Source: Planctomycetota bacterium
GTDB taxonomy: Bacteria; Planctomycetota; Phycisphaerae; UBA1845
DNA length: 49,896 bases
NCBI GenBank assembly: GCA_024280855.1
Contig: JAJRPG010000045.1
Coordinates: 1 to 49,896, forward strand
Direction: 5' to 3'
The notes beneath the pieces were generated by a model. It was not told the DNA's origin. It did no database searches and was given only the letters and a program-made list of their open reading frames with translations. This document shows positions 7,435-18,281 of the stretch, piece after piece; the stretch's first letter is position 1; each line of letters opens with the position of its first letter. The position numbers and the translations under genes are program-made.

Positions 7435-10400
7435 ATGTTTACTGATTCAAAGGCAAGGCAGTCCTGGGTTCGAATTATAGCCTCGTTGATCGCGGTGGTT
7501 ATCGTTTGGTCCGCAGGCACACCTGACGTCCAAGCCGGTGAGAGAAAATTCATCGTCATGCTGGCTCATTCCCCCAAGCAGTTTGGCGGAAATCTACCTC
7601 CGGGCGGGCTAGTAGATAGAGCTGTCATCGACAATGCTTATTTCAAGTTAGACCCAAACGATGGTGTCGATACTTTTGTCGAGTATTGGGAAGAGGTTAG
7701 CTATGGTGATGTCACCGCGGCTGGTATTACGACGGACTGGATAAATCTTCCATGGGCGATTCAGGGGACGGCTGGTAATACGCCGTCTGATTTTACTTTT
7801 CTACGGACAGGGGTTTCTATACTGACACCATTTTTCTATGGGGTATCTGAGACGTTTGCTAATTCCCAGTCGATGATCATCACCGATATTGATGGCGATC
7901 CTAACACTGTTGACAATGGGCCTTTCCCTGGAGCTTTCGGGCCAGGAGGAAGCGATACTGGGAAAAGGAGCGGAGTGGCTGTTTATATGCCCGGTCAGCG
8001 ATTCCTGGATATGGATGGCGATGGCAGGTGGGATGGCCTGGACGAAGCTAATAATCAGATGGACCACGATAGAAACAGCATTCCTGACCTGGGAGGTGCG
8101 TGGATCGATATTGATGGTAACGGTCAGCCTAATAACGCTGTTGGCTGCATTTTTCATGACGATTCAGACAATGATCAACGCCCAGACTGCTGTCCGGATG
8201 GACCAGGCCTGTTAAGCTGTGGCGGTCTGCGGGAGGAAGAAATTCCTACTGCGACAAGTACCGTACTTATCACAGCTTGTCCACCAACGACTTCTATGGT
8301 TACAGTTCGTGGTCAGATGGTAACGGTGAATGACTGTAACGGAAACGGGATTCCGGACGCTTGCGACGTATTAAGCATGACCACAGGTCTGGCGTGTGCG
8401 GGGTCTCCTGAGTGCGTAGCCACTGGATGGTTGGATGATCTTGATTTTTTTGACGTACCGATCAATCCTTGTGGTGTTAGACCGGGTACAACCGACAGTA
8501 TCCTAAGTCCGGATTTGTTGCCGCGTGTAACAGTGGCCAATTCTTGCACAGGTGTTCCTGATGGTATTCCTGACGAATGCCAGTTCGAAAATTGGGACAT
8601 GAGTCTCAACATTTCGAATCAATCAGCGCTATGCACGAGTGAAATGCCTAACATGTCGGGCATGCCGTCACCAGGTTGTCCCGATGACAATTTGGATATG
8701 TGCATTGTACGCTTGCAAAGTGGGCCAGCTACGCCTATGCGGTGTGAATATGATGATAGCAATGGCGACAACATACTCGATGTGGTTGAACCGTACGAGA
8801 GTTTCCTGAGGATTGGTCACCATCTTGCGGTGGGGCCTACTGGCGATCCTGATCCGGGAATTGAACTTGATGTGAACACGTCTTTTGGACGTGAATACAT
8901 CACTAACAATTATCCAGGAAATGCAGATAAAATTATTGATCAATCACTAACGAGAAAACTCTGGGCAGTACACGATCCGATGGGAAACACAGTCAGTTGT
9001 GTATGTAAGGATGGTCGACCTTGCCGGACGTTGGGTAGGTGTATTGGTACTTTCTTGCTGTGTGAAACTTCTTCGGACTGCGCCCCAGGACGAAGCTGCG
9101 ACAATAGTACGGTGGTATCAGGTATGTGCCCGGCCGGCGAGCATATATCTTATACCTCACCTGATCGTTGGTTTGAATCTGGAATAACCACGAAAATGGT
9201 GAACGTGAATTTCAATGGCATAGGTAAAGGCACAGCAGAACCTAGTTGGTACAAAGATGCTTGGAAGGACCGGTATCCAAGTTCTATACATGGTAGTTGT
9301 ATGTCCAGTTGTACGCCGAATTGTCAACCGGATGAATGCGTGCCTGTTTGGGATGCCGTTCGCGCTGCCAATCCGACTTCTTTTGGCAGCCCCAGTCAAC
9401 GTATCGACGTACCTAATATGACTGAATTCCAAGGAAACCAACGTCGTTATTTTGATGCTAATCGAGGCGGTCTTAAAGGAGGGGGTATCGGTTGGACCGG
9501 AATGGGCAATCAGGATGTGGATTTTTCTACTCGCTTTTTTGAGGCCAACTTTGGTGCCGTTACCATTATGCCCGAAGAAATGAACGGCTTGAACACGCCG
9601 CTAGTGCTTTTTGATAGTTTGGTTGAACATGATGATTTGCCGTCATCCAAATATCATCAAGGTGGCGATCAGCGACTGGGTGAAGTGACTTCACCGTCGA
9701 ATAATGACATCTGGGGACAGGACTTGTCCCCAGCCAATGGGGTTGATGGTTTCATTGCCGCTGCTGGCCCTTATGCCGGTGCTGGAAACGGGAACCTAAA
9801 TACTGACGCCGGTAATGTGCTTTCTATGGAGCTATTGACCTGGCGCTGGGAAGAGCCGTTTAACGATGCCCAGGCGTGGGAGGGACAGGCTGGCAGACTC
9901 TATGTCAGACCAAGCCCAGATCATCCTTATGCCGGACAGCTTGGTGAAGGTCTTGGCTTCCGAGATTTCAATTTGGATGGTTTGCTGGATCAAGGAGAAG
10001 TGCGTCCTGTTGGCTCTGAAAACTATTTGGTTGATTCATTTATAGAACGAGCTCGTATACCTGGAACTCAAACCGCGTATCCATTCAATCGTCAGCGTCT
10101 CATGGAGGAATGCGTGGAGTCGTTGGACAGCATTATCGACTTTGATCTTTTCGTCGATTCCAATGCGCTTGATGCCGCAGGGTGTGCAAATGCTGTTTGG
10201 CCTGCTTTCGCACCTGCTCAATATGGTAGTCATTTTGTGAGTCCTGCAGGAGCGGTGTCTGGCATTGTTTTGTTGCCAAACGGGTCGCATAACCCCGGAG
10301 ACTTTCTATTAGCACCTTTATTTTATTCCATTCACAATGATGATAGCAGCAATTCAAGTACAGTGGTCTCTCCAGAATTGAACTGGAATTTAGCCTTCCA

Positions 10401-13400
10401 TGATCTTGTTATAGAACTCGCTCCAGGAGGTGCTGCTAACGATCAACAGGTAGCCTATTCCGCTCACGAGTACTTGCATTCCTGGGAAGGATACCCCGAT
10501 CTATACGACTACGATATCTTTCTTCCAACTAATGCCGGTGCGCAAATTAATGCACCCGCAGGCGGATGGGATATTATGGCGGTTAGTGGTATAACCACTC
10601 AGGGCTACGTCCATCCATCACCCATCTTGAAAGAAAGTCCGTGTAGTCAGTGGATTGAGCCAGTTGACTTGTCCACGATTCTTACACCAGGTGTTGACCA
10701 GCGTATCACGTTGCCTCCGTCAGAGTTTGTTCGTGATGAAAGCCACTTCTTCCTGGAGAACGAAGACATTCTAGGCGAGCGGTATTATTTCTGGTCGGTA
10801 GGAAGTGGGCTAAACAGGAATATGCCAGGTCCGGGCATGCTCATTCAACATACGGATGTTGGCGGAAACCCTGAGGCGCTTCCATCTGGCCAACAAAGTG
10901 CTACGCGGTTCCAATTTTTAATTGTTCAAGCTGACGGGCTGCGTCAACTTGAGGATGGCGTGACTCCTAACGGCGATGCTGGTGATCCGTTCCCTGGCAC
11001 TACGAACAATACGTCGTTTACTTGTGATACGACTCCGCCTAGTCAGTGGTATAATTTCAATACCTGCAACGGGTTATCTGTGACTGATATTCAGGTAGAC
11101 GGTAACGGTTCAGCCAGCGGCGTATTTAACTTGGTACCGACCAGCATTCCCAGCTTGCGTTTTTTGCAGCCCACTGGCGGTGAAACTAATAACAATGGCG
11201 TCTATTCGATTCGTACAAGAGTGGCGGATTCCTTTGGCGGAACGACCGTGCGTTTGTACTATACGACTGACAAAAATGATGTTTCAATTGGTAGCAATTT
11301 AATTGGCCTATTCAAGACTACCACACCAGGTACTAACGAATTTGATGTTGACTGGGATATTAACGGATTGTCGGATGGCCAATACTTCGTGTTTGCCGAG
11401 TTGGCCCCGGGTGTTGGTGCGGACAATCGAACGGAAAAAACAAATACCGCTCCGCGTAATGGCCGTAATAACAAAGGCGATGGTTCGCTAGTCGTGGACG
11501 ATGTGAACATCGCGGGCAATGTGGCTCGCTTTGAGACCTGGGTCGTCCGTGCAACCAATGCGGCTGGGACTGATTGGGTAGTCAATAGTTCTTTATCTCA
11601 GCCGGATATTGGCTTGTGTGTTGGCGGTAGCGATAGTGGTGAAGCGTGCGATGTAGATGCTGACTGCGCCAGTAGCAACTGCGATACAGATCGCTTCGCT
11701 CATGCGACTACAGGCGTGCAGTACACGTCTGTTAATGGCGAAGTTATGTTTACGATCAACGAAGGTGCGATTCCTTTTACGATCGATGATACGGTAGCAT
11801 TTAGTACCACCGGTATTACGGCTGCTAGTGCGCCGGTTACGATCCTCGGCGGAGCAATCTCTGAAGATCCAATTGCCGTCATCGTAGCTGCGCCGCTTTC
11901 TGGTACGTCGCCGCTAACGGTAGAATTTGATGGTCGTCAATCTACGGACCCTCGTGCCAGCCAGGCTTTGGGTTTTGAGTGGGACTTCGGTGATGGTTCG
12001 CCCACGGTGTCTGGTACGGCTGTGACAACTCATACTTATTCAGGAGCGCAGACGTTTACGGCGATACTAACAGTCACTAATTCGCAAACTACCCGTTCCG
12101 GCGAAGCTAGCGTTGATATTGTGTTGACCAACAATTCACCTAACGCTCAGATGTCAGTGACTCCTTTGAGTGGGCCTTCTCCATTGACCGTAGCGTTCAA
12201 TTCGGCAGGCTCGTCGGATAACGAATCTGCGACGTCTGACCTGGTGTTTGAATGGGATTTCGGTGACGGCCAAACCGCTGGCACGGGTGTGCCTGGCGAA
12301 TTCAATTCCGTTAATCATATTTATTTTGATGAGGGTGACTTTACGGCGTCACTGACGGTGACTGATCCAGGTGGGAAAAGAGACACCGTAACGCTTGATT
12401 TACTCGTGGGTAATACCAGGCCTGTTGCGGCGATTACGACGTCGTTACTGTTAGGTACGGACCCGCTAAGGGTTTCATTCGATGCGACTCGTTCAACGGA
12501 TGCTGATGGCGATGCTCTTACGGTTGTGTGGACATTTGATGTGAACAATCCTTCCGATACGATCACGCAGGATTTGTCAGCGATAGCTTCGGATGCGGAT
12601 GGCTCGGTTGAGCATACTTATCGCACGGCCACGGGCCAATCGTCGGCGAGCTTTACGGCGACGGCGGTGATCATGGATGCACGGGGCGCATCAGTTAAAA
12701 CGAGCTTTAATATCGTCGTGAATGAAGCGCCGTTTGGTGCGGACCAGCCTCGGGCCAGATTCTCGATCGCTCCGAACCCACCGTTGCAAGGCGTTGCGTT
12801 CACGGGGGATGCTTCGGCGTCGTTTGATAGCCCCGACCCAGATGTTGCGTTAGCCGCCTACGATTGGAATTGGGGTGATAACTCCACTAGCTCTGGTATG
12901 CTGGTCAGCCACACATTTGTCAATTCTGGTCGCTATGCGATCACGCTATCGGTGACAGATGCCGACGGAAACGTGAACAGTAACACGCAGATTGTTGCGG
13001 TAGCTGCGGGTCGTGGTGGGGATTCCGACAATCGTGATCCTGTGGCGATTATTGGTACTGGCCCGCGTTCGGGTAGTGTGCCCTTGACTATTGAGTTTAA
13101 CGGTTTGAATTCGTTCGATCTTGATGGCGATCCGCTTGAGTTTACATGGCAGATACATTTTGAGAATACGCTAGTGAATACGCTGGCAGGGCCTATCGTG
13201 ACGGAAACCTTTGAAACTGCCGGCGTTTACACCGTGACGCTTTTGGTGAGTGATGGCCAAGGTGGGCTTGGAATCAGTGAGGCCAGGGTTGTCGAAGTGG
13301 ACCCACGGGTGGGCGCGCCAGGTCAAGCTGATCCCGGAGCTGGCCAGGCTACGCCGGGTGATACGACTGGCACGACGCCGGGCATTTGCGGCTTAGGTAT

Positions 13401-13476
13401 GGTGACAAGCATGTTTGGTTCGCTCGTTGGGCTGCTAGGTATGATGGTTTCACGGCGACGTAGTTTTTGGTCGTAA
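7435..13476 (+). CDS. Giant secreted M6-like metalloprotease with PKD repeats
   Basis: 2013 residues from the ATG at 7435, with GGAG upstream; a GTG at 7423 is in frame but lies within that site. Signal peptide 1 to about 34. Then a long region with calcium-loop repeats (D-I-D-G-D-P-N, D-M-D-G-D-G-R-W-D-G, D-C-N-G-N-G-I-P-D) and Cys-rich stretches. The catalytic core is H-E-Y-L-H-S-W-E-G-Y-P-D-L-Y-D (His1011, Glu1012, His1015) with G-G-W-D-I-M downstream, as in immune-inhibitor-A (M6) proteases. About five PKD domains follow (around 1490-1960) with W-D-F-G-D-G cores. The end is Gly/Pro-rich, then C-G-L-G, a hydrophobic helix and R-R-R, a C-terminal surface-anchor design. The zinc motif has one residue more than the usual HExxHxxGxxD spacing. 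A secreted protein degrader is the likely role. Confidence 0.88.
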   Translation: MFTDSKARQSWVRIIASLIAVVIVWSAGTPDVQAGERKFIVMLAHSPKQFGGNLPPGGLVDRAVIDNAYFKLDPNDGVDTFVEYWEEVSYGDVTAAGITTDWINLPWAIQGTAGNTPSDFTFLRTGVSILTPFFYGVSETFANSQSMIITDIDGDPNTVDNGPFPGAFGPGGSDTGKRSGVAVYMPGQRFLDMDGDGRWDGLDEANNQMDHDRNSIPDLGGAWIDIDGNGQPNNAVGCIFHDDSDNDQRPDCCPDGPGLLSCGGLREEEIPTATSTVLITACPPTTSMVTVRGQMVTVNDCNGNGIPDACDVLSMTTGLACAGSPECVATGWLDDLDFFDVPINPCGVRPGTTDSILSPDLLPRVTVANSCTGVPDGIPDECQFENWDMSLNISNQSALCTSEMPNMSGMPSPGCPDDNLDMCIVRLQSGPATPMRCEYDDSNGDNILDVVEPYESFLRIGHHLAVGPTGDPDPGIELDVNTSFGREYITNNYPGNADKIIDQSLTRKLWAVHDPMGNTVSCVCKDGRPCRTLGRCIGTFLLCETSSDCAPGRSCDNSTVVSGMCPAGEHISYTSPDRWFESGITTKMVNVNFNGIGKGTAEPSWYKDAWKDRYPSSIHGSCMSSCTPNCQPDECVPVWDAVRAANPTSFGSPSQRIDVPNMTEFQGNQRRYFDANRGGLKGGGIGWTGMGNQDVDFSTRFFEANFGAVTIMPEEMNGLNTPLVLFDSLVEHDDLPSSKYHQGGDQRLGEVTSPSNNDIWGQDLSPANGVDGFIAAAGPYAGAGNGNLNTDAGNVLSMELLTWRWEEPFNDAQAWEGQAGRLYVRPSPDHPYAGQLGEGLGFRDFNLDGLLDQGEVRPVGSENYLVDSFIERARIPGTQTAYPFNRQRLMEECVESLDSIIDFDLFVDSNALDAAGCANAVWPAFAPAQYGSHFVSPAGAVSGIVLLPNGSHNPGDFLLAPLFYSIHNDDSSNSSTVVSPELNWNLAFHDLVIELAPGGAANDQQVAYSAHEYLHSWEGYPDLYDYDIFLPTNAGAQINAPAGGWDIMAVSGITTQGYVHPSPILKESPCSQWIEPVDLSTILTPGVDQRITLPPSEFVRDESHFFLENEDILGERYYFWSVGSGLNRNMPGPGMLIQHTDVGGNPEALPSGQQSATRFQFLIVQADGLRQLEDGVTPNGDAGDPFPGTTNNTSFTCDTTPPSQWYNFNTCNGLSVTDIQVDGNGSASGVFNLVPTSIPSLRFLQPTGGETNNNGVYSIRTRVADSFGGTTVRLYYTTDKNDVSIGSNLIGLFKTTTPGTNEFDVDWDINGLSDGQYFVFAELAPGVGADNRTEKTNTAPRNGRNNKGDGSLVVDDVNIAGNVARFETWVVRATNAAGTDWVVNSSLSQPDIGLCVGGSDSGEACDVDADCASSNCDTDRFAHATTGVQYTSVNGEVMFTINEGAIPFTIDDTVAFSTTGITAASAPVTILGGAISEDPIAVIVAAPLSGTSPLTVEFDGRQSTDPRASQALGFEWDFGDGSPTVSGTAVTTHTYSGAQTFTAILTVTNSQTTRSGEASVDIVLTNNSPNAQMSVTPLSGPSPLTVAFNSAGSSDNESATSDLVFEWDFGDGQTAGTGVPGEFNSVNHIYFDEGDFTASLTVTDPGGKRDTVTLDLLVGNTRPVAAITTSLLLGTDPLRVSFDATRSTDADGDALTVVWTFDVNNPSDTITQDLSAIASDADGSVEHTYRTATGQSSASFTATAVIMDARGASVKTSFNIVVNEAPFGADQPRARFSIAPNPPLQGVAFTGDASASFDSPDPDVALAAYDWNWGDNSTSSGMLVSHTFVNSGRYAITLSVTDADGNVNSNTQIVAVAAGRGGDSDNRDPVAIIGTGPRSGSVPLTIEFNGLNSFDLDGDPLEFTWQIHFENTLVNTLAGPIVTETFETAGVYTVTLLVSDGQGGLGISEARVVEVDPRVGAPGQADPGAGQATPGDTTGTTPGICGLGMVTSMFGSLVGLLGMMVSRRRSFWS

Positions 13477-13506
13477 ATAAGCCTTCTCAGGTTAAACAAC
13501 ACGCAT

Positions 13507-13552
13507 CGCCCTGGTCTAATCTTTATTGATTGGGCCAGGGCGTTTTATTTTT
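13507..13552 (+). terminator. Intrinsic terminator of the protease gene
   Basis: Perfect 8-bp arms CGCCCTGG (13507-13514) and CCAGGGCG (13535-13542), immediately followed by a T-rich run (TTTTATTTTT). It lies 31 bases after the protease stop codon. Confidence 0.85.
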
Positions 13553-13575
13553 GGCGGAGTTGTATATAATCCCCC

Positions 13576-13925
13576 GTGTGGAAACGTTGCCTCAGACATC
13601 TCAATCGCCTCCTGAGCATGGTCGACGCTGGCTAGGCATCTGGCTTGCGCCTGGGGTTGCCCTGACGGCGTCACTCGTCTTGTTTGTTTGCGCTCAGCCT
13701 CAGCGATGTTGCTCCGTAATATCGAGTGGTGCTGCGGACCGGGCGGTCTCCTGGGCATCAGCCTCTCCTGTCCTTGCTTGCGCGGCTACGCATGATTACA
13801 TCAATGACATAATGGTGACACCTCATATACGGCAGGTTTTTTGTGGTCGTAGTTCTGGGGCCATTGTGGCGGCTGCTTCTCGTCAGAATTTCCTCGCTCA
13901 CATGGGTGGGCTGCACGGTCCATAG
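13576..13925 (+). CDS. Doubtful small membrane protein
   Basis: A possible 116-residue protein from a GTG at 13576. The sequence TATAAT ends six bases before the GTG, which would suit a leaderless transcript, and no Shine-Dalgarno is visible. One hydrophobic segment (W-L-A-P-G-V-A-L-T-A-S-L-V-L-F-V) would span the membrane. The rest is Ala/Ser/Cys-rich and unlike anything I know. The frame could be extended back into the terminator, which is clearly not coding. It may equally be spurious. The bases from 13926 to the secA start hold nothing that I can support. Confidence 0.3.
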
Positions 13926-14014
13926 CTCGTTTGCCCATAGCCGCACCGTATTCCGTTCGTCATCCGTTCATCTGGTTTGAAATTAGATTGTATTACGCAA
14001 GATAGGGTAGTTGT

Positions 14015-17000
14015 ATGTCAGTAGGCGCACTCACATCATCGATGATTAAGTCGGTGAAATCGCTTCCAAGAAAATTATTCGGTACACGCAATGATAGGTT
14101 GCTGAAAGTTTATCATCGTCACATACCGGCTATCGGTGATTTTGAAGATCAAATATCCGCTGATTTCGATCAGCGATTCGCAACTGCATTAGAACAAGAA
14201 ACAACAGATGATTTGTCAGACGAGCAGATAGTCGCCTTGCAACAGCGGATACGTGTGGATGAAAGTGGCGATCTTCGTGAGCGCTGCGATAGCCTTCGTG
14301 AGCGCATCGTGCCACAGATGCAGGCGTTCGAAGAGTGGTGGCTAAGTGTTCCCGATGAAAAACGTCAGGATAGTTATCTCAAGGAAGAGTTTCGTAAACG
14401 ATTCGCAATTTTCTTGGAATTATTGGACCGCGAAAGTATTATTGCGGAGTCTTTTGCTGTGTTACGTGAAGCGTCACGAAGGGCGCAGGCGCATCGTCAT
14501 TTCGATAGCCAACTGATTGGGGGGCGCGTTCTTTTTGAAGGTAAAATCGCCGAAATGAAAACCGGCGAAGGGAAGACGATTGTATGCCATCTAGCTGCGT
14601 TTGTTCGCGTTTTATGTGGGCATAAGATTCATGTGGTGACGGTCAACGACTATCTGGTCCAGCGAGATGCGGAATTTGCCGCGCCCATTTTTGAGCTGTT
14701 AGGCATCACCGTGGGTTTCATTCAATCGCAACTCGATCCTTCCGGTCGTGAAGGTATGCGTCAACATGCGTATGGTTGTGATGTGACGTATGGGACCAAT
14801 AGCGAATTCGGTTTCGATTATCTTCGCGACAATATGAAAACGCGGTATGAGGATCAAGTGCAAGGCCCGCTGGACTTTGTTATTGTTGATGAAGTCGATT
14901 CGATTCTGATCGACGAAGCGCGGACGCCGCTGATTATTTCAGGCCCAGCCGAGGACGACGTTACCCGTTATGGCCGATCGAATCATGTGGCGGAGGAGCT
15001 TGTCCGACGTCAGGTGACATGGGATCGCAAAGTTCGGGCGACGGTGAGTAAGTACGACGGTCAGGCGAGAAGCATTCCCAAGCTCGATGATGCGATGGGC
15101 ATCCTTGGTTATAAAAAGAAAAAAGATTCATCAGCTAAAGGTGGAGATAGCAGCGACGACAAAAAAGATGCCACCAATGCGGCACCGGAGAAATTTCTTC
15201 TAGGCCCGGATTTTCTTACTGACGATCAGGTCGAAGCTATTCAGATTTATGAAAACGATATTTTGCAAATCCCGCCTGCCGAGCAATATCGACGTTATTT
15301 CATTACGCAAATGGAGCGCAAGCAGGTCGGTTTGACGCATGAAGGCGTGACCATTGCCCAAGAGCTATTGGACATGGGAAGTCTTTATAGCGGCGCAAAT
15401 ATGGAATGGCCTCACTTGATTGAAAATTCGTTGCGTGCTCATAAGGTCTATCAGCGAGATACTGATTATGTCGTGCAAAATGGCGAAATCATTATTGTCG
15501 ATCAGTTTACCGGCAGGCTCATGCACGGACGGCAGTGGTCGGATGGTTTGCACCAGTCCGTAGAGGCGCGTGAGCATGTTCAGGTCAAAGAGGAAACGCA
15601 AACGCTAGCTACGATTACCATCCAAAACTTTATTAAGCTTTACAAGACTAAGGCCGGCATGACGGGAACTGCGTTGACTGAAGCTTCTGAGTTTGACAAA
15701 ATTTATCAGCTTGAAGTGATAGAAATACCGACGAATCGTCCGGTCAATCGAGTCGACCATAACGATAAGATGTATCGTGACGTTGACGAGAAATATAATG
15801 CGATTGTTGAAGAAGTAAGAGAAATCCACAGGCGTGGCCGACCGGCCGATCCTTTTTTGATGAACGACGTGCTCACCGCGCTCAAGCCGATTATGAAACG
15901 TCAAAACCAGGACACGACCCAGCTTGAGGAGGCTTTGAAGCAGTTCAATAATGCTGAACTTGGCGATCGAAAAGTTATTCAGTTTATGGTTGAGACTTAC
16001 GACGATTGCATGGGAGATATCGCGCGAGGACGGCCTGTGCTTGTGGGTACGACGAGCGTTGAGAATTCCGAAAAACTTTCTAATTTATTGACTAGCCGTT
16101 ATGGCATTGACCATGAAGTGCTAAACGCGAAAAACCACTCGCGCGAAGCGGAGATTGTTGCGAAGGCTGGGTTTTCTACTGTTCCAGACAAAGGCTCCGA
16201 CCGCACGCCGCTGGGGAACGTCACCATTGCTACCAATATGGCTGGTCGTGGCACGGACATTAAACTTGGCCCAGACGTGGTCTATCAGACGTGTAAAGTG
16301 CCTGAAACACTACCTGATGGCATCGCTTCAAGTACACTATATCCCGCTAATTCTAGTAAATGCTGCATCCATTGCGAGGAGTACGACGCATCAACAAATT
16401 GCGCCCACTGTTATAAGCCAAAACTAGACCCCCGTTTTCCGGAGTTGGGGCGTAAGGTTTGTTCGCTTAATGTGCCATGTGGGTTGCACATTATCGCGAC
16501 AGAGCGTCATGAATCGCGTCGAATTGATAATCAGCTTCGCGGTCGTTCTGGTCGTCAGGGTGATCCTGGTTCGTCTCGCTTTTCTCTCTCGTTAGCCGAT
16601 GAGTTGTTGAAATTGTTCATGTCCGATTGGATGCTCAAAATGATGGAGCGTCTGGGCTTTACTGACGGATCAAGCCTGGAGGATAAACGTCTTACCAAGG
16701 GGATTGAACGTGCGCAGCGAAAAGTTGAAGAGCGAAATTTCTCCACGCGAAAACATTTGCTCGAATGGGACGAGCCTATGGACTTTCAGCGTAAGGAATT
16801 TTATTCTTCCCGGCAGCGCATTCTGGAGCAGCGTGATCTGCCCGGTTTAATTTTTAACACCACATTAGATTCAATCTCGGCGACCCTCGACCAGTTTCTT
16901 GGCGGTGGGTATATGCGCTTGTGCATCGCTGAGTGGTGTCGGTCGCAGTTCAATATCGTGATCGAGGAGGATAATGTAGACGATAGCGAACTAGAATCTG

Positions 17001-18253
17001 CGCAAAAAAGTGTGCGGCGCAAAGCGATTGACGATGCCACGGACGAAATTCGCACTTCGCTGGGTGAGTATATTGATCCTGAAGAGTCATCTGCTAACTG
17101 GGACGTTGGCGGTTTGTTGCATTGGGCGCAGCGATCGTACAAGATTTCATTGTCGCAAAATCAAATGCGTAAAATGGAACCACGAGACATCGAGGATGCG
17201 CTGTGTGAAGCTGCTCAGCGACATTTCAACGAACTCGACCTAAGTGGGTTAGCCATATTTTTAGACGCCCATTATCCGTATCGTGCACTAGCGGAGTGGA
17301 CGCGTAGTAAGTTTGACATCAAACTTGACGAAAGCGAATTAGCCGAGATGCCTGTCGATGAAATCGGAACGCTGGTTGAGACTCGTGTAGAGCAGGCTTA
17401 TGAACATCGTCAGTTATCCTACCCTATCGAGTGGTGTATGGAGCGTGCATTCGGAGATGCGAATCCTGACCTTGCGACTGCGCCAGCGTTGGTGGTGAAC
17501 TGGGCCAATGCTAAATACGATGCGGATTGGACCGTTGAAGATGTGCAAGATCTGAAACCCCAGGCTGTTCAAGAAAAACTTTTAGATGTAGCCAAAGCGT
17601 ATCTTGAGACAGGCTTAGCTGAGCAAATAGATCAGCAAATAGCCAATGGTGATGAAGCGTCTGTGGTCGAGTGGGCTAAGCAGCGTTTCGGTGCTGCATG
17701 GAATCAAAAGCAGTTCGACGCGGATTCTTCTGATCTTTCCGAGGCGATTTTCAAGCAAGGCAAGGAAATGCTTCGTTGGGAACTTACTCGATTAGAGCAA
17801 TTTGTATTACTGCGCATTTACGACCAGGCCTGGAAAGATCACCTGCTCGAAATGGATCATCTTAAAAGCTCGATCATGCAACGGCCTCTTGGCGGGGACC
17901 AATCTCACCCTCAAAGTCAGTATTCAATTGAAGGCCGAGATTTATTTCGTCAGATGTGGGTGCGCATCGCCAATCGCGTGACGGACGTTATTTTCAAAGT
18001 GCGGGCTACGGCGTCACCACAGCAAACTACTCGAACCAGTTCTGCCGCACAGCGCATGACGTTTGGCCACGCGGATTCGACGGGGGCAGGGTTTACGGGG
18101 ACGTCGCGCGATGAATCGGCTGCGATGAAGGCTCAAGGTGCGGAAACTAAAACGGAGCCTATTCGTAGAGACCAGCCAAAGGTTAAGCGGAACGATCCAT
18201 GCCCGTGCGGTAGTGGGAAAAAATATAAACAGTGTCACGGCAAAAATCCGTAA
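14015..18253 (+). CDS. secA: Preprotein translocase ATPase SecA, enlarged
   Basis: The ATPase motor that pushes unfolded preproteins through SecYEG at the inner membrane. It has 1412 residues against about 840-900 usually. Core features are intact: N-terminal [10 protein letters not shown], Walker A T-G-E-G-K-T (183-188), D-E-V-D (292-295) with [25 protein letters not shown] (from 840) and a C-terminal SEC-C zinc motif C-P-C-x8-C-H (1396-1408). Extra parts are a Lys/Asp-rich insert near 365-395 and a cysteine-pair insert in the second nucleotide-binding fold (C784-x2-C787, C796-x2-C799). There is also a region of about 285 residues (965-1250) of repeats with a W-x4-F/Y core in the helical scaffold/wing area. 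The start ATG has only a weak AGGG upstream. The gene is solitary and converges on the next gene. Confidence 0.97.
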   Translation: MSVGALTSSMIKSVKSLPRKLFGTRNDRLLKVYHRHIPAIGDFEDQISADFDQRFATALEQETTDDLSDEQIVALQQRIRVDESGDLRERCDSLRERIVPQMQAFEEWWLSVPDEKRQDSYLKEEFRKRFAIFLELLDRESIIAESFAVLREASRRAQAHRHFDSQLIGGRVLFEGKIAEMKTGEGKTIVCHLAAFVRVLCGHKIHVVTVNDYLVQRDAEFAAPIFELLGITVGFIQSQLDPSGREGMRQHAYGCDVTYGTNSEFGFDYLRDNMKTRYEDQVQGPLDFVIVDEVDSILIDEARTPLIISGPAEDDVTRYGRSNHVAEELVRRQVTWDRKVRATVSKYDGQARSIPKLDDAMGILGYKKKKDSSAKGGDSSDDKKDATNAAPEKFLLGPDFLTDDQVEAIQIYENDILQIPPAEQYRRYFITQMERKQVGLTHEGVTIAQELLDMGSLYSGANMEWPHLIENSLRAHKVYQRDTDYVVQNGEIIIVDQFTGRLMHGRQWSDGLHQSVEAREHVQVKEETQTLATITIQNFIKLYKTKAGMTGTALTEASEFDKIYQLEVIEIPTNRPVNRVDHNDKMYRDVDEKYNAIVEEVREIHRRGRPADPFLMNDVLTALKPIMKRQNQDTTQLEEALKQFNNAELGDRKVIQFMVETYDDCMGDIARGRPVLVGTTSVENSEKLSNLLTSRYGIDHEVLNAKNHSREAEIVAKAGFSTVPDKGSDRTPLGNVTIATNMAGRGTDIKLGPDVVYQTCKVPETLPDGIASSTLYPANSSKCCIHCEEYDASTNCAHCYKPKLDPRFPELGRKVCSLNVPCGLHIIATERHESRRIDNQLRGRSGRQGDPGSSRFSLSLADELLKLFMSDWMLKMMERLGFTDGSSLEDKRLTKGIERAQRKVEERNFSTRKHLLEWDEPMDFQRKEFYSSRQRILEQRDLPGLIFNTTLDSISATLDQFLGGGYMRLCIAEWCRSQFNIVIEEDNVDDSELESAQKSVRRKAIDDATDEIRTSLGEYIDPEESSANWDVGGLLHWAQRSYKISLSQNQMRKMEPRDIEDALCEAAQRHFNELDLSGLAIFLDAHYPYRALAEWTRSKFDIKLDESELAEMPVDEIGTLVETRVEQAYEHRQLSYPIEWCMERAFGDANPDLATAPALVVNWANAKYDADWTVEDVQDLKPQAVQEKLLDVAKAYLETGLAEQIDQQIANGDEASVVEWAKQRFGAAWNQKQFDADSSDLSEAIFKQGKEMLRWELTRLEQFVLLRIYDQAWKDHLLEMDHLKSSIMQRPLGGDQSHPQSQYSIEGRDLFRQMWVRIANRVTDVIFKVRATASPQQTTRTSSAAQRMTFGHADSTGAGFTGTSRDESAAMKAQGAETKTEPIRRDQPKVKRNDPCPCGSGKKYKQCHGKNP

Positions 18254-18281
18254 GGATCAGTGACGCGGTCTTGGCATGAAT

